Assembly: GCA_937975235.1 (NCBI GenBank)
Contig: CALJUZ010000106.1
Location: forward strand, 62,001-126,000
DNA: 64,000 nt
Direction: 5' to 3'
From: CALJUZ01 sp003387805
GTDB lineage: Bacteria; Bacillota; Limnochordia; Limnochordales; ZCTH02-B6
Below, one piece after another: positions 7,867 through 16,637 of the stretch. Position numbers and translations under genes: made by a program. Each line of letters starts with the position of its first letter. The first letter of the stretch is position 1. A model generated the notes under the pieces. It had not been told where the DNA came from. It made no database searches and worked only from the letters and a program-made list of their open reading frames with translations.

Positions 7867-9777
7867 TTATCCTCCTATAACCAGGATTACCAGCCCGGCC
7901 ACCAGGCCAAGGAACAGCACCAGCGCATACGACTGAAACAACCCCGTCTGGACCCGGCGGAACAGCCGGCTGCCGACGACGAAGGCTCCGGCGATGCCGT
8001 TGACCGCGCCGTCCACGACGCCCAGGTCAAACTCGCCGATAAACCCGCTCAGCTTGCGCGTCGCCCACGCGACGCCGTTGACGATGCCGTCCACGATGGT
8101 GCGATCGATCCAGGCCATCACCATGGCCAGTCCGATGGTGCCGCGGACAAACACCAGGTTGTAGAGGTCATCGATGTAGTAGCGCCGCTTCAGCAGCATC
8201 CAAATCGGATAAAACGCCTGGATAAGCCTGCGGCGGGAGACGAGGTTGAACTTGTAAATCGCCAGCGCCAACAGCACCCCGGCCACCCACACGACGGTGG
8301 CCACGCCGAACACGAACGTGTTGAACTCGGCCCGGTGGGGATGCCCGTAATAGACCAGGTCGGCGAAGGGACCGGCCAAAAAGCCCGTGACGGCCGCCAG
8401 CGCGCCCAGGATGATGAGCGGATACGTCATCACCATGCCGCCTTCGTGGGCTTTCTCGTACGCGGCGCGATCGCGCGGCGCGCCGAAGAACGTCAGGTAG
8501 GTCGCGCGCGTCGTGTAGAAGGCCGTCAGAGCAGCCGCCGCGACCAGCACCCAGAAAATGGCCGGGTTGGCGGCGTACGCGTCAATCAGAATTTCTTCCT
8601 TGCTGAAGAAGCCCGAAAGGGGAGGGATGCCGATCAGCGCCCCCGCGCCGATGAGCCACGTCCAGCCGGTAATGGGCAGCTTCTTGAACAGCCCGCCCAT
8701 CTCGTGCATGTTCTGCGTGCCCGTGGCGTGGATGACGGAACCTGACGCCAGGAACAGCAGCGCCTTGAAAAACGCGTGGGTCATCAGGTGGAACATGGCC
8801 GCGGTGTAGCCGCCCACGCCCAGCGCCGCCACCATGAAGCCCAGCTGCGAAATGGTGGAGTAGGCCAGGACGCGCTTGATGTCCTCCATCACCACGCCGA
8901 TGGTCGCTGCGAACAAGGCGGTAATCGCGCCGATCCAGGCCACCACGCTCATGGCCGCGTCGGACGGCTCGAAAATGCCGAAGGCACGGGCCACCAAGTA
9001 CACGCCCGCGGCCACCATGGTGGCCGCGTGAATGAGCGCGCTGGCCGGCGTCGGGCCCGCCATCGCGTCGGGCAGCCACACGTGCAGCGGGAACTGCGCC
9101 GACTTGCCCACGGCGCCGGCGAAGAGGAGAATCGCGCCCGCGGCCAGGGCCCAGCCGGCCACGTCGCCCGCGGCCACGGCCGCGGCGATTTCGTCAAACC
9201 GGAAGGAGCCCGCCTGCGAGAACAGCAGCATGATGCCGATGAACATGCCGACGTCGCCGACGCGGGTGGTCAGAAACGCCTTGTTGGCGGCACGCACGTT
9301 GTCCAGATCTTCGTACCAGTGGCCGATGAGCAGGAACGAGCACAGACCGACCAGCTCCCAGAAAATGAACAGGAGCAGCAAATTGTCGGCCAGCACCAGC
9401 CCCAGCATGCTGAACGTGAACAGCGACAGCACGCCGTAGTAGCGCTGGTAGCGCACGTCGCCCTTCATGTACTCCAGCGAGAAGACGTGCACCATGAGGC
9501 TGACCAGCGTGACGACCACCAGCATCACCGCGCCGATGCCGCCCACTTCCCACCCCATGCGGAGCACCAAGTCCCCGTGGATGGCCCAGGTGACGCTGCC
9601 GGCGGCGGTTCCGCCGTTCATGACGCCCACCAGGACGCCTACGGAGAGAACGAATGCCATGCTGATGGCGGCGATGCCGATCCGGTCGCCCTGACCGGGC
9701 AGCCGCTTGCCGAGAAACGCGATGACGACCGCGGCCGCCAGCGGAAGCAAGGGTATGAGCCATGCCAGTTCTACCAT
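7867..9777 (-). CDS. nuoL: NADH-quinone oxidoreductase subunit L
   Basis: Distal antiporter-like subunit of the complex I membrane arm, 636 aa, about 16 helices. The FWELVGLCSFLLIGHWYE segment, the PLHVWLPDAMAGPTPASAL loop and the TISQLGFM helix are diagnostic of NuoL/ND5. The C-terminal stretch after residue about 530 contains the amphipathic lateral helix region and final anchor helix expected of NuoL. ATG 9777; 52 bases separate it from nuoK, the second-largest gap in the operon. Confidence 0.96.
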   Translation of the reverse strand: MVELAWLIPLLPLAAAVVIAFLGKRLPGQGDRIGIAAISMAFVLSVGVLVGVMNGGTAAGSVTWAIHGDLVLRMGWEVGGIGAVMLVVVTLVSLMVHVFSLEYMKGDVRYQRYYGVLSLFTFSMLGLVLADNLLLLFIFWELVGLCSFLLIGHWYEDLDNVRAANKAFLTTRVGDVGMFIGIMLLFSQAGSFRFDEIAAAVAAGDVAGWALAAGAILLFAGAVGKSAQFPLHVWLPDAMAGPTPASALIHAATMVAAGVYLVARAFGIFEPSDAAMSVVAWIGAITALFAATIGVVMEDIKRVLAYSTISQLGFMVAALGVGGYTAAMFHLMTHAFFKALLFLASGSVIHATGTQNMHEMGGLFKKLPITGWTWLIGAGALIGIPPLSGFFSKEEILIDAYAANPAIFWVLVAAAALTAFYTTRATYLTFFGAPRDRAAYEKAHEGGMVMTYPLIILGALAAVTGFLAGPFADLVYYGHPHRAEFNTFVFGVATVVWVAGVLLALAIYKFNLVSRRRLIQAFYPIWMLLKRRYYIDDLYNLVFVRGTIGLAMVMAWIDRTIVDGIVNGVAWATRKLSGFIGEFDLGVVDGAVNGIAGAFVVGSRLFRRVQTGLFQSYALVLFLGLVAGLVILVIGG

Positions 9778-9829
9778 GCCGTTGCCACCTTCCGTAGCCT
9801 AACGCGGGGCTTGTCCGTCGCTTCGCCGG

Positions 9830-10141
9830 TTACCACCGCAGCAAGTTCACCTGTTCGATGTCGATGTGCTTCTCCCGCTTGGCCAGCAGCAGGATGATGG
9901 CCAGCGCCAGGGCCACCTCGGCCGCGGAGACGGTCATGATGAACAGCGCGAAAACCTGCCCGGCAGCCGCCGCGCCCTCCAAATAGTAGGCGAACGCTAC
10001 GAGATTGATGTTGACCGCGTTCAGCATGAGCTCGATGCCCATCAGGATGCGAATCGCGTTGCGCTGCGAAAGGGCGCCGTACAGCCCGATGCCGAACAAG
10101 GCCGCGGCCAGCATCAAAGGGTACGACAGCGGAATGCTCAT
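9830..10141 (-). CDS. nuoK: NADH-quinone oxidoreductase subunit K
   Basis: Small three-helix membrane subunit of complex I (ND4L homologue), 103 aa. The conserved sequence GIELMLNAVNINLVA in helix 2 carries the membrane glutamate that is part of the proton path, and a second acidic residue lies in AAEVALALAI in helix 3. ATG 10141 gives the standard length and is one base after the nuoJ stop; the frame continues upstream but only inside nuoJ. Confidence 0.95.
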   Translation of the reverse strand: MSIPLSYPLMLAAALFGIGLYGALSQRNAIRILMGIELMLNAVNINLVAFAYYLEGAAAAGQVFALFIMTVSAAEVALALAIILLLAKREKHIDIEQVNLLRW

Positions 10142-10142
10142 C

Positions 10143-10694
10143 TCAGCCCTGCTCCCTTCGACCGTTGTCGCGCACGGCGATGACGATGGCGCCGATGAGC
10201 GCGATAAGCAGCAGCACGGCCGCGAGCTCAAACGGAATGATGAAGTCCGTGAACAGCGCCCGGCCGATCATGCGCACCGTGTCGCCGCCCAGGCCCGCCG
10301 GAGCGTCGGGCCAGCTGACCTGGCTGTAAACGACCACCATGACGCCCACGAAGGCCAGCACCGCCAGGGCGGGGAGGACGATGCGCCGGAAGAGCGACGC
10401 GTCGTCCCGCCGCACGGGCAGGGGCGCCGCTCCCCGGCCCCGCACCTCGGCCGCCTCGGACAGCATGATGCCGAACAAGATGATGGTCGTAATGGCCCCG
10501 ACGTAAATCAGCACCTGCGCGGCCGCCAGAAACTCGGCGCCCATGAGCAGGAACACCCCGGCCAGCATCAGGAACGTCAGACCCAGCCACAAGGCGGCGT
10601 GCATAATCTTCGCGGCCGTCACGACGCGGAACGCCGAGACGACGGCGATGGCCGATACGACGATGAATGCCACGCGAGTCGGATCGAAATCCAT
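10143..10694 (-). CDS. nuoJ: NADH-quinone oxidoreductase subunit J
   Basis: Five-helix membrane subunit of complex I (ND6 homologue), 183 aa. The family motif LIYVGAITTIILFGIML is visible near the middle, including the helix known to change conformation during turnover in characterised complexes. The ATG at 10694 overlaps the nuoI stop as TGATG, so translation is probably coupled. A longer hydrophilic loop (about residues 85-105) separates helices 3 and 4. Confidence 0.94.
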   Translation of the reverse strand: MDFDPTRVAFIVVSAIAVVSAFRVVTAAKIMHAALWLGLTFLMLAGVFLLMGAEFLAAAQVLIYVGAITTIILFGIMLSEAAEVRGRGAAPLPVRRDDASLFRRIVLPALAVLAFVGVMVVVYSQVSWPDAPAGLGGDTVRMIGRALFTDFIIPFELAAVLLLIALIGAIVIAVRDNGRREQG

Positions 10695-11206
10695 CAGCGC
10701 GGGTCACCCCCGCCGGTCTTGATGCCGAAGTTTTGCGTTTCTCTAATGTTGACGGTCGGCGTGATGGCGCGCCGGCCGATCTCCGCCAGCTGCTCCTTCG
10801 TGTACACGAGGCTGGGCATGTCATACGAAGCCAGCTCGAAGTGGTCCGACATGGCCAACGCGTCGAACGGGCACGCCTCGACGCACAGGCCGCAGTACAT
10901 GCACCACGTCGAGTCCAGGTTGAACACGTCCACCACTTTGCGCCGCGTTTCCGGGTCCCGGTGGTCCTGAATTTCGATGCAATCCACCGGGCAAGCCCGG
11001 GCGCACAGCTGGCACGAGACGCACTTCAGGTTGCCTTCATCGTCCGACAGAAGCACGGGCAGGCCGCGGAAGCCCAGCGGCACGTCCAGCTGCTGCTCCG
11101 GGTACTCGATCGTCACCGTCGGGCTGAAAAAGTTGCGGATAGTGATGCCCATGCCGATGAGGGCCGTCCGCAGCGCGTTCAGGAAGGTCAACAAGCCTTG
11201 CCACAT
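10694..11206 (-). CDS. nuoI: NADH-quinone oxidoreductase subunit I (2x[4Fe-4S])
   Basis: Ferredoxin-like subunit of the peripheral arm, 170 aa, carrying clusters N6a and N6b. Two CxxCxxCxxxCP motifs are seen: CVSCQLCARACP and CMYCGLCVEACP. It passes electrons to NuoB. Here it is the most upstream iron-sulfur subunit encoded in the operon, because nuoE, nuoF and nuoG are absent, so it is the likely docking point for a separate electron donor such as ferredoxin. ATG 11206; 45 bases after the nuoH stop. Confidence 0.96.
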   Translation of the reverse strand: MWQGLLTFLNALRTALIGMGITIRNFFSPTVTIEYPEQQLDVPLGFRGLPVLLSDDEGNLKCVSCQLCARACPVDCIEIQDHRDPETRRKVVDVFNLDSTWCMYCGLCVEACPFDALAMSDHFELASYDMPSLVYTKEQLAEIGRRAITPTVNIRETQNFGIKTGGGDPR

Positions 11207-11251
11207 CCTGCTAACACCTCACTTTGGCCGACGGGCCGGGCCCGGCGGTAA

Positions 11252-12253
11252 TCAGCCTCGCCACAGCACGTACAGACCCGTCCAGCCCAGGTTGATGAGG
11301 GCCAGCGGGATGAGCACGTACCAACCCAGGTTCATCAAGTGGTCGATACGAATGCGAGGCAGCGTCCACCCAATCCACATGGTCACGAAAATGACCGCGT
11401 ACGTCTTGATGAAGAACCAGACGATGGGCGGGAGGAACGGCCCGGAGGGACCGCCCAGGAAGAACGTGGTCGCCAGGGCCGAGAACACGATCAAGTTGGC
11501 GTACTCGGCCAGGAAGAACACCGCCCAGCGGAAGCCGCTGTACTCGGTGTTGTAGCCGGCCACCAGCTCGCTTTCGCCTTCCGGCAGGTCGAAGGGCTTG
11601 CGGTTGGCCTCGGCCATGCCGGCCACGACGAACACGATGAAGCCGATGATCTGCGGGAAGACGAACCAGTTCTGAATGCCGCCCTGCTGGGCCGCGACCA
11701 CGTCGCCCAGCCGCAGCGAGCCCGCCATCATGCCCACGGCCACCAGCGTCAGCACCAGCGGAATCTCATAGCTCACCAGCTGCGCCGCGGAGCGCATGGA
11801 GCCGATGAGAGACCACTTGTTGTTGGACGACCAGCCGGCCATCAGAAAGGCCAGCACGTTGATGCCGGTGACGGCGGCCAGGTAGATGAGGCCGATATTC
11901 AGATCCTGCACGACCAGATTCGGTCCGAAGGGAATAACGACCCACAGCGCCACCGACGCCGCGAAAATGACCAGGGGCGCCAGGATATAGACGGCTTTGT
12001 CGGCCCCGCTGGGGACCACGTCCTCTTTGGAGACCAGCTTGATGGCGTCCGCAAACGTCTGGAACATGCCGCCGGGGCCGAGCCGGTTGGGCCCGGGGCG
12101 GTTCTGGATGCGGCCGGCCACTTTCCGCTCCATCAGCACGAGAATCAGCGCGCTGACGGCGAGGAAGACGATGATGATGAGAGACTTCAGCACGCCCATG
12201 ATGATGTTGGCCAGCGACTGGCTCATGCCGGTGCCGAGCAGCCATTCGTACAT
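11252..12253 (-). CDS. nuoH: NADH-quinone oxidoreductase subunit H
   Basis: Membrane subunit (ND1 homologue) that forms much of the quinone chamber at the junction of the two arms, 333 aa, about 8 helices. Conserved blocks include ERKVAGRIQNRPGPNR near residue 42, GPGGMFQTFADAIKL, and the acidic loop EANRKPFDLPEGESELVAG that faces the quinone site. ATG 12253 directly abuts the nuoD stop. Length and motifs are standard. Confidence 0.96.
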   Translation of the reverse strand: MYEWLLGTGMSQSLANIIMGVLKSLIIIVFLAVSALILVLMERKVAGRIQNRPGPNRLGPGGMFQTFADAIKLVSKEDVVPSGADKAVYILAPLVIFAASVALWVVIPFGPNLVVQDLNIGLIYLAAVTGINVLAFLMAGWSSNNKWSLIGSMRSAAQLVSYEIPLVLTLVAVGMMAGSLRLGDVVAAQQGGIQNWFVFPQIIGFIVFVVAGMAEANRKPFDLPEGESELVAGYNTEYSGFRWAVFFLAEYANLIVFSALATTFFLGGPSGPFLPPIVWFFIKTYAVIFVTMWIGWTLPRIRIDHLMNLGWYVLIPLALINLGWTGLYVLWRG

Positions 12254-13390
12254 TTACCGGTCCACCTCGCCCATCACGATGTCGATGCTGCCGATGACGG
12301 CCACCATGTCCGCCACCAGGCCGCCCACGCCCAAGGGCCCCAGCAGCTGCAGGTGCGTGAAGCACGGGGAGCGGTAGTGCACCCGCCACGCGTTTTCCTC
12401 GCCGCGGCCGACGATGTACACGCCCACCTCGCCGCGCGGCGACTCCACGCGGGCGTACGCGTCGCCCTCCAGGCGCATGCGGCGGGGGACCTTGCCGATG
12501 AAATCGCCGGCCGGAATCTGGTCCAGGGCTTGGCGGACGATGCCGATGGATTCGTAGAACTCCTGCATCCGCACGAGATAGCGCGAGTACACGTCGCCGT
12601 CCTTGCCGATGGGGATGCCGAAGTCGAAACGATGGTAGACGCTGTACGGATGCGCCTTGCGCACGTCGTAGGGCACGCCCGAGCCGCGGATGACCGGCCC
12701 GCTGGCGCCGTATTTGATGGCGTCTTCCGCGCTCAGCACGCCGATGCCCTTGACACGCGACTCGAAAATGCGGTTGCCGGTGAACAGGGTGTGATACTCG
12801 TGCAGTCTGTCTTCCAGGTCGTCCAGGAAGCGGCGCACGTCGTCGGCGAACCCGTCGTACAGGTCGTTCCGGGCGCCGCCGATGCGCAGGTAGTTGTACA
12901 GCATGCGGGCGCCGGTCAGCTTCTGGAAAATGTCCAGCAGCTTCTCGCGTTCCCGGAACGCATACAAAAAGACCGTGGTGGCGCCCAGGTCCAGCGCGAA
13001 CGTGCCGAACCAGATCAGGTGGCTGGCGATGCGCTGCAGCTCGCCCACGATGACACGAATATACTCCGCTCGTTCGGGAACTTCTACATCCATCAGGCGT
13101 TCGGCGGCCATGACGAAGGCCCATTCGCTGGTAATAGCCGCCAGGTAGTCGGTGCGGTCGGTGTAGGGGATGACCTGGGTGACGGTGCGGCGCTCGGCGA
13201 TTTTTTCGAAGCAGCGGTGCAGATAGCCGATGTCCGCCTTGGCGTCGGTCACCACTTCGCCGTCGACTTTCAGCAGAACGCGCAGCACCCCGTGCGTGCT
13301 GGGATGCTGCGGACCCATGTTGATAAACAGTTCCTGCTCGGCCGGCACGCCGAGCTGCTGTTCGCCCAGCACATCAGACGTCTTCGCCAA
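12254..13390 (-). CDS. nuoD: NADH-quinone oxidoreductase subunit D
   Basis: 49-kDa subunit homologue, 378 aa, which with NuoB forms the quinone-binding site; related to the large subunit of NiFe hydrogenases but without the metal-binding cysteines. The opening MGPQHPSTHGVLR carries the quinone-contact histidine region, and the C-terminus ends in the canonical DIVMGEVDR. TTG start at 13390 is supported by an AGGAG site 10 bases upstream; no ATG or GTG fits better. NuoC and NuoD are separate genes here, unlike the fused form of some enterobacteria. Confidence 0.95.
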   Translation of the reverse strand: MAKTSDVLGEQQLGVPAEQELFINMGPQHPSTHGVLRVLLKVDGEVVTDAKADIGYLHRCFEKIAERRTVTQVIPYTDRTDYLAAITSEWAFVMAAERLMDVEVPERAEYIRVIVGELQRIASHLIWFGTFALDLGATTVFLYAFREREKLLDIFQKLTGARMLYNYLRIGGARNDLYDGFADDVRRFLDDLEDRLHEYHTLFTGNRIFESRVKGIGVLSAEDAIKYGASGPVIRGSGVPYDVRKAHPYSVYHRFDFGIPIGKDGDVYSRYLVRMQEFYESIGIVRQALDQIPAGDFIGKVPRRMRLEGDAYARVESPRGEVGVYIVGRGEENAWRVHYRSPCFTHLQLLGPLGVGGLVADMVAVIGSIDIVMGEVDR

Positions 13391-13432
13391 CGTCGTTCAC
13401 TCCTATCAGGCGACGCTACCGTGGACGCCGTA

Positions 13433-14002
13433 CTACCGCCAGCTCCCGGGAGCCTTCTCCACGACCCGCGGGCGGGGCGGACGCCGGTCCACGTAGTCTT
13501 TGCGCAGCGGATGGCCGACCCAGTCCTCGCGCAGCAAAATGCGCCGCAAATCCGGATGGCCTTCAAAGACCACCCCCATCAAGTCGTAAACCTCACGCTC
13601 GTGGAAATTGGCCGTCGGCCAAATGTCTACGACCGAAGGGGTGCGGGCGTCGTCGCGCGGCACGTTGATCTTGACGCACAGCCGCCGGTGGGTGCGGTCG
13701 GCCCGCAGCCCGATGGAGATCAGATGATAGACGACCTGGAATCCTTTGTCCTCGTAGTCGACGGCGGTCACGTCGCTCAAGTAGTCGAATTCCAAACCGC
13801 GCGTGTCCCTGAGGAACCGGAAAAACTCCGGCGACTGCTGCCGGTCCACCACGACCTCGAGCCAGCCGTCGGCCCGCATGGCGGGCGAAAGATCCGGATA
13901 GTGCTTGTTCAAAAGGTCAACCACGGGCTGAATCTCTTCGGGAAAGGTCTGCGCCCCGGCGGTTTCGCCCTCCGGACGCGCCTTGTCTTCACGCTCGGCC
14001 AT
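13433..14002 (-). CDS. nuoC: NADH-quinone oxidoreductase subunit C
   Basis: 30-kDa subunit homologue of the peripheral arm, 189 aa, with no cofactor. The family signature HEREVYDLMGVVFEGHPDLRR-type block begins near residue 130, followed by the LLREDWVGHPLRKDY segment. The ATG at 14002 overlaps the end of nuoB by 14 bases. The first 20 residues are charged and variable, as usual. Confidence 0.95.
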   Translation of the reverse strand: MAEREDKARPEGETAGAQTFPEEIQPVVDLLNKHYPDLSPAMRADGWLEVVVDRQQSPEFFRFLRDTRGLEFDYLSDVTAVDYEDKGFQVVYHLISIGLRADRTHRRLCVKINVPRDDARTPSVVDIWPTANFHEREVYDLMGVVFEGHPDLRRILLREDWVGHPLRKDYVDRRPPRPRVVEKAPGSWR

Positions 14003-14507
14003 GGATGTTCACTCCCGCCGGTACGACGCCGGGCACCTCGATGCCCTCGCGCATAATCTTTTCCTGCAGCAGGAGCACGCCGTGAAGCAGGGCTTCCGGC
14101 CGGGGCGGGCAGCCGGGAACGTACACGTCCACCGGAATGACTTTGTCCACGCCGTCCACGATGTTGTACTCGCCGTGGTACGGGCCGCCGTTGACGGCGC
14201 AGCCGCCCATGGCCAGCACCCAGCGGGGCTCGGCCATCTGGTCGTAGAGCACTTTGACGCGATCGGCCATCTTTTCGTTGACGGTGCCGGGCACAATCAT
14301 CAGATCCGACTGGCGGGGCGATGCCCGGAAGATCATGCCGAAGCGGTCAAAATCGTAGCGAGAGGCGCCGGTAGCCATCATCTCGATCGCGCAGCAGGCG
14401 ATACCAAAGAGCATGTACCAGAGTGATGACTTGCGGCTCCAGTTGATAAGGCGGCGCAGATTGGTAGTGACGACGCCGGGCAACACTTCGTGGCTGACTA
14501 CACCCAT
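13989..14507 (-). CDS. nuoB: NADH-quinone oxidoreductase subunit B (cluster N2)
   Basis: PSST-type subunit, 172 aa from the ATG at 14507, holding the terminal [4Fe-4S] cluster N2 that reduces quinone. The four ligands are visible: the tandem C38-C39 in FGIACCAIEMM, C103 in MGGCAVNGGPY, and C133 in VPGCPPRPEAL. A GGAGGAAAGG ribosome site lies about 9 bases upstream. The frame extends further into nuoA but without family homology. It overlaps nuoA by 10 bases and nuoC by 14. Confidence 0.96.
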   Translation of the reverse strand: MGVVSHEVLPGVVTTNLRRLINWSRKSSLWYMLFGIACCAIEMMATGASRYDFDRFGMIFRASPRQSDLMIVPGTVNEKMADRVKVLYDQMAEPRWVLAMGGCAVNGGPYHGEYNIVDGVDKVIPVDVYVPGCPPRPEALLHGVLLLQEKIMREGIEVPGVVPAGVNIHGRA

Positions 14508-14854
14508 CGAAGAACCCCTTTCCTCCAAGCGTACACGAGGCCGTCCACCAGCATGACGAGGAAGATCACCATCAACACGTAGGCGTACATGCCCAGCTCC
14601 CGCAGCACCACGGCCCACGGAAACAGGAAGACGACTTCCACGTCAAAGACGACGAACAGCAGCGCAAAGATGTAGTAGCGGATGTTGTAGGGGACCTGGC
14701 CTTCGCCGACGGGGATTTCGCCGCACTCATAAGGAACGAGCTTTTCAGGATACGGGTTATGGGGGCGAAGGAGTCGTCCGATGGCGAGGGTCAGCAAGAC
14801 GAAACCTGCACCGGCGAGAAAAAAGATGACGACGTCAGTGTATGCGGAAAGCAT
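14498..14854 (-). CDS. nuoA: NADH-quinone oxidoreductase subunit A
   Basis: Three-helix membrane subunit (ND3 homologue), 118 aa. The conserved loop PYECGEIPVGEGQVPYNIRYY, whose cysteine responds to the enzyme's active/deactive state in mitochondrial ND3, and the helix LLFVVFDVEVVFLFPWA are clear. ATG 14854 is preceded by AGGAGGG at 5 bases, better than the in-frame start at 14887. First gene of the operon, with a consensus promoter 30-60 bases upstream. Confidence 0.95.
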   Translation of the reverse strand: MLSAYTDVVIFFLAGAGFVLLTLAIGRLLRPHNPYPEKLVPYECGEIPVGEGQVPYNIRYYIFALLFVVFDVEVVFLFPWAVVLRELGMYAYVLMVIFLVMLVDGLVYAWRKGVLRWV

Positions 14855-14885
14855 GGAAACCCTCCTCGTCATCACTCCACAGGCC

Positions 14886-14915
14886 ATTATACGGGTTCAA
14901 AAACCGCACTGTCAA
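14886..14915 (-). promoter_or_regulatory. Consensus sigma-A promoter of the nuo operon
   Basis: On the minus strand TTGACA (14915-14910), an 18-base spacer and TATAAT (14891-14886): both hexamers match consensus exactly. It overlaps the stop of the upstream lipid-kinase gene. The start of transcription would be about 25 bases before nuoA. This predicts strong vegetative expression. Confidence 0.85.
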
Positions 14916-15784
14916 GGCAACAGCATGGGCAGGGCGGCCTGTTTGATTTCGAAATAAGCGGGCAAATGGCCCACCAATTCGCCGTCGGCCTGGATGCGCA
15001 GCTCGGGCGGTCCTTCCACTTTTATCCTCCGGCCCCGGACAAACGTCACCTTCGGATGCCCGCGGTGGCCGCCCTTGACGACCCGGGGCAGCAGCAGCAC
15101 GGTGCTGAGCTTGTCGATGTCGCCCACGATGCACACGTCGAAGCGGCCGTCGGCCAGCTCCGCGTCGGGGCAGATCATAAAGCCGCCGCCGTAGTAGCGC
15201 CCGTTGGCCACGGCCATGAGCAGGCTTCTCACTTCAAACACGCGATCGTCCACGGAAATTCGGAACGGCGTGTTGCGGTATGTAAACAAAGTCTGAAATA
15301 CCGCTTTGAGGTAGGGGACAATGCCGCCGCTCTTGGAGCTGAACCGGTTGACCCGGTCGGCCACCGTCGCGTCGAACCCGGTGCCGGCCACGTTGCAAAA
15401 GTAGCGGTCGTTGACGACGCCCAGGTCCACGTGCCGCACCCGGCCCGCCAAGATGACGTCCAGCGCGTCTTTCGGGGAGCGGGGCAGCCCGGCCGTTCGC
15501 GAGAAGTCAATGCCCGTCCCCAGCGGAATCAGGCCCACCGGCACGCCGGTGCCGACGGCGCCGTTGACCACCTCGTTGAGCGTGCCGTCGCCGCCCACGG
15601 CCACCACCGCGTCGTAGCCCTCCTGCGACGCGGCTTTGGCCAGTACCGTCGCGTGGCCGGCGCCCTCGGTCCAGAACGCCTGCCAGCGCACGCCCCGCCG
15701 GCGCAGTTCCTGCTCCAGCCGCGGCCAGCGCCGGCGCACCCGGCCGCCGCCCGCGGCCGGATTGACGATGAGTGCCAACTCCAT
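14912..15784 (-). CDS. Diacylglycerol kinase family lipid kinase (DgkB/YegS-like)
   Basis: Cytosolic or membrane-associated kinase of the DAGK catalytic family, 290 aa, expected to phosphorylate diacylglycerol or a related lipid. Motifs in order: opening LIVNPAAGGGR, nucleotide-binding VVAVGGDGTLNEVVNG near residue 60, and IPLGTGIDFSRT, where Ile replaces the Asn usual in GT-NDF. C-terminal beta domain contains NGRYYGGGFMICPDAELADG-type residues. ATG 15784 is chosen for the GAGGGGAG site 9 bases upstream; the frame runs on to 16063 but that part is Arg/Ala-rich low-complexity. Divergent from the membrane-protein gene at 16093. Confidence 0.85.
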   Translation of the reverse strand: MELALIVNPAAGGGRVRRRWPRLEQELRRRGVRWQAFWTEGAGHATVLAKAASQEGYDAVVAVGGDGTLNEVVNGAVGTGVPVGLIPLGTGIDFSRTAGLPRSPKDALDVILAGRVRHVDLGVVNDRYFCNVAGTGFDATVADRVNRFSSKSGGIVPYLKAVFQTLFTYRNTPFRISVDDRVFEVRSLLMAVANGRYYGGGFMICPDAELADGRFDVCIVGDIDKLSTVLLLPRVVKGGHRGHPKVTFVRGRRIKVEGPPELRIQADGELVGHLPAYFEIKQAALPMLLP

Positions 15785-16092
15785 CACGCCAACTCCCCTC
15801 GCGGCCCGCCGCCCGGCCCGCCCGGCGGCGCGCCGGCCGCCCGCGGCAACGGGCTCCGTGCAGCGCGGCCGGTGGAGATTTCCATAGATATACAAGTTTA
15901 TCCTTCTCGGAAAACGGCTACTCGCGCCGGCCTGCGAGCGGCGCCGGCCGCGGCCGCTCCCGTCCCGGAGCCGTCCGGAAGCGGCGCTGCCAAGTTTTAT
16001 AAACGGAAGCGGGTATAGCTCCGTGCTATAATACCAATACGCATCGATCCGAAACGAAACCACAACGGATCCGCGTTGAAAGGTGAGCGCCC
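15785..16092. other. Intergenic region between divergent genes
   Basis: 308 bases without a credible gene. 15785-15880 is GC-rich and repetitive (GCCCGCC/GGCGCGCC runs). 15885-15920 is an AT-rich patch that could hold the promoter of the leftward lipid-kinase gene, but I see no convincing hexamer pair. The right end carries the extended -10 promoter of the rightward gene. No hairpin with a T-run was found. Confidence 0.6.
16021..16032 (+). promoter_or_regulatory. Extended -10 promoter CCGTGCTATAAT
   Basis: TGC-TATAAT with no good -35 at 16-18 bases upstream, so recognition probably rests on the extended -10. The same 12-mer occurs before hom at 46541. It lies 60 bases before the GTG of the membrane-protein gene. 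Confidence 0.7.
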
Positions 16093-16635
16093 GTGACTTT
16101 TCGGGGTTACAAACTGCACGTCGCGGCCGCCGCGTTTTTGCTGACGCTGCTTTTGGGGCTGGGCGCCCGGCATGCGGCCCACAGCGCCTCCGCAGGGGCT
16201 TTGCAGCGGGATTTCGCCGCGCTGTCCGGCGTGGCCCGGGCCGCGGTGGAGCGCCACGGCGGCCGGACGGACATTGTCCTGGAGCTCGGGCCCGTGGACG
16301 ATCTGCAGGCGGTGTACCGGCAGGCCGACATGCTTCGGCGCGCGCGCCTGCCGGAGGACGCGTCGCAGCTCATTATTAAGGATCGGCGCACCGACGCCCT
16401 GACCGAGGCGTACCGGCGCATCCACTACGCGGTGTACGAGGGGGCGGCCACGGGCGCGTTCACCCGCATGGCCGAGGCCGTCGGCGAAGCGGCGGCGCAG
16501 CTGGCCGCGGACGTGCTGGTGACCGTGGACGATCGGTATATCTACGTGCAAATCGTCTCGGGGGACGACTATTTGTACGAAGTCGTGCCCGTGGCGAAGG
16601 CCGCGGCCGGCGGCCCGCGCGAAAGGAGCGGGTAG
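16093..16635 (+). CDS. Uncharacterised single-pass membrane protein, partner gene of FtsH-like protease
   Basis: Not recognised as a known family. 180 aa, GTG start supported by AAAGGTGAG 7 bases upstream. Residues 9-25 form one hydrophobic segment (signal anchor or uncleaved signal); the rest, about 150 residues, is charged and should lie outside the cytoplasm. The middle is helical, with RRTDALTEAYRRIHYAVYEGA, and the end is predicted beta, with VLVTVDDRYIYVQIV. The stop lies 2 bases before the TTG of the FtsH-like gene, so the two are almost certainly co-translated. A role as substrate receptor or missing ectodomain of that protease is my inference. Confidence 0.75.
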   Translation: MTFRGYKLHVAAAAFLLTLLLGLGARHAAHSASAGALQRDFAALSGVARAAVERHGGRTDIVLELGPVDDLQAVYRQADMLRRARLPEDASQLIIKDRRTDALTEAYRRIHYAVYEGAATGAFTRMAEAVGEAAAQLAADVLVTVDDRYIYVQIVSGDDYLYEVVPVAKAAAGGPRERSG

Positions 16636-16637
16636 CG

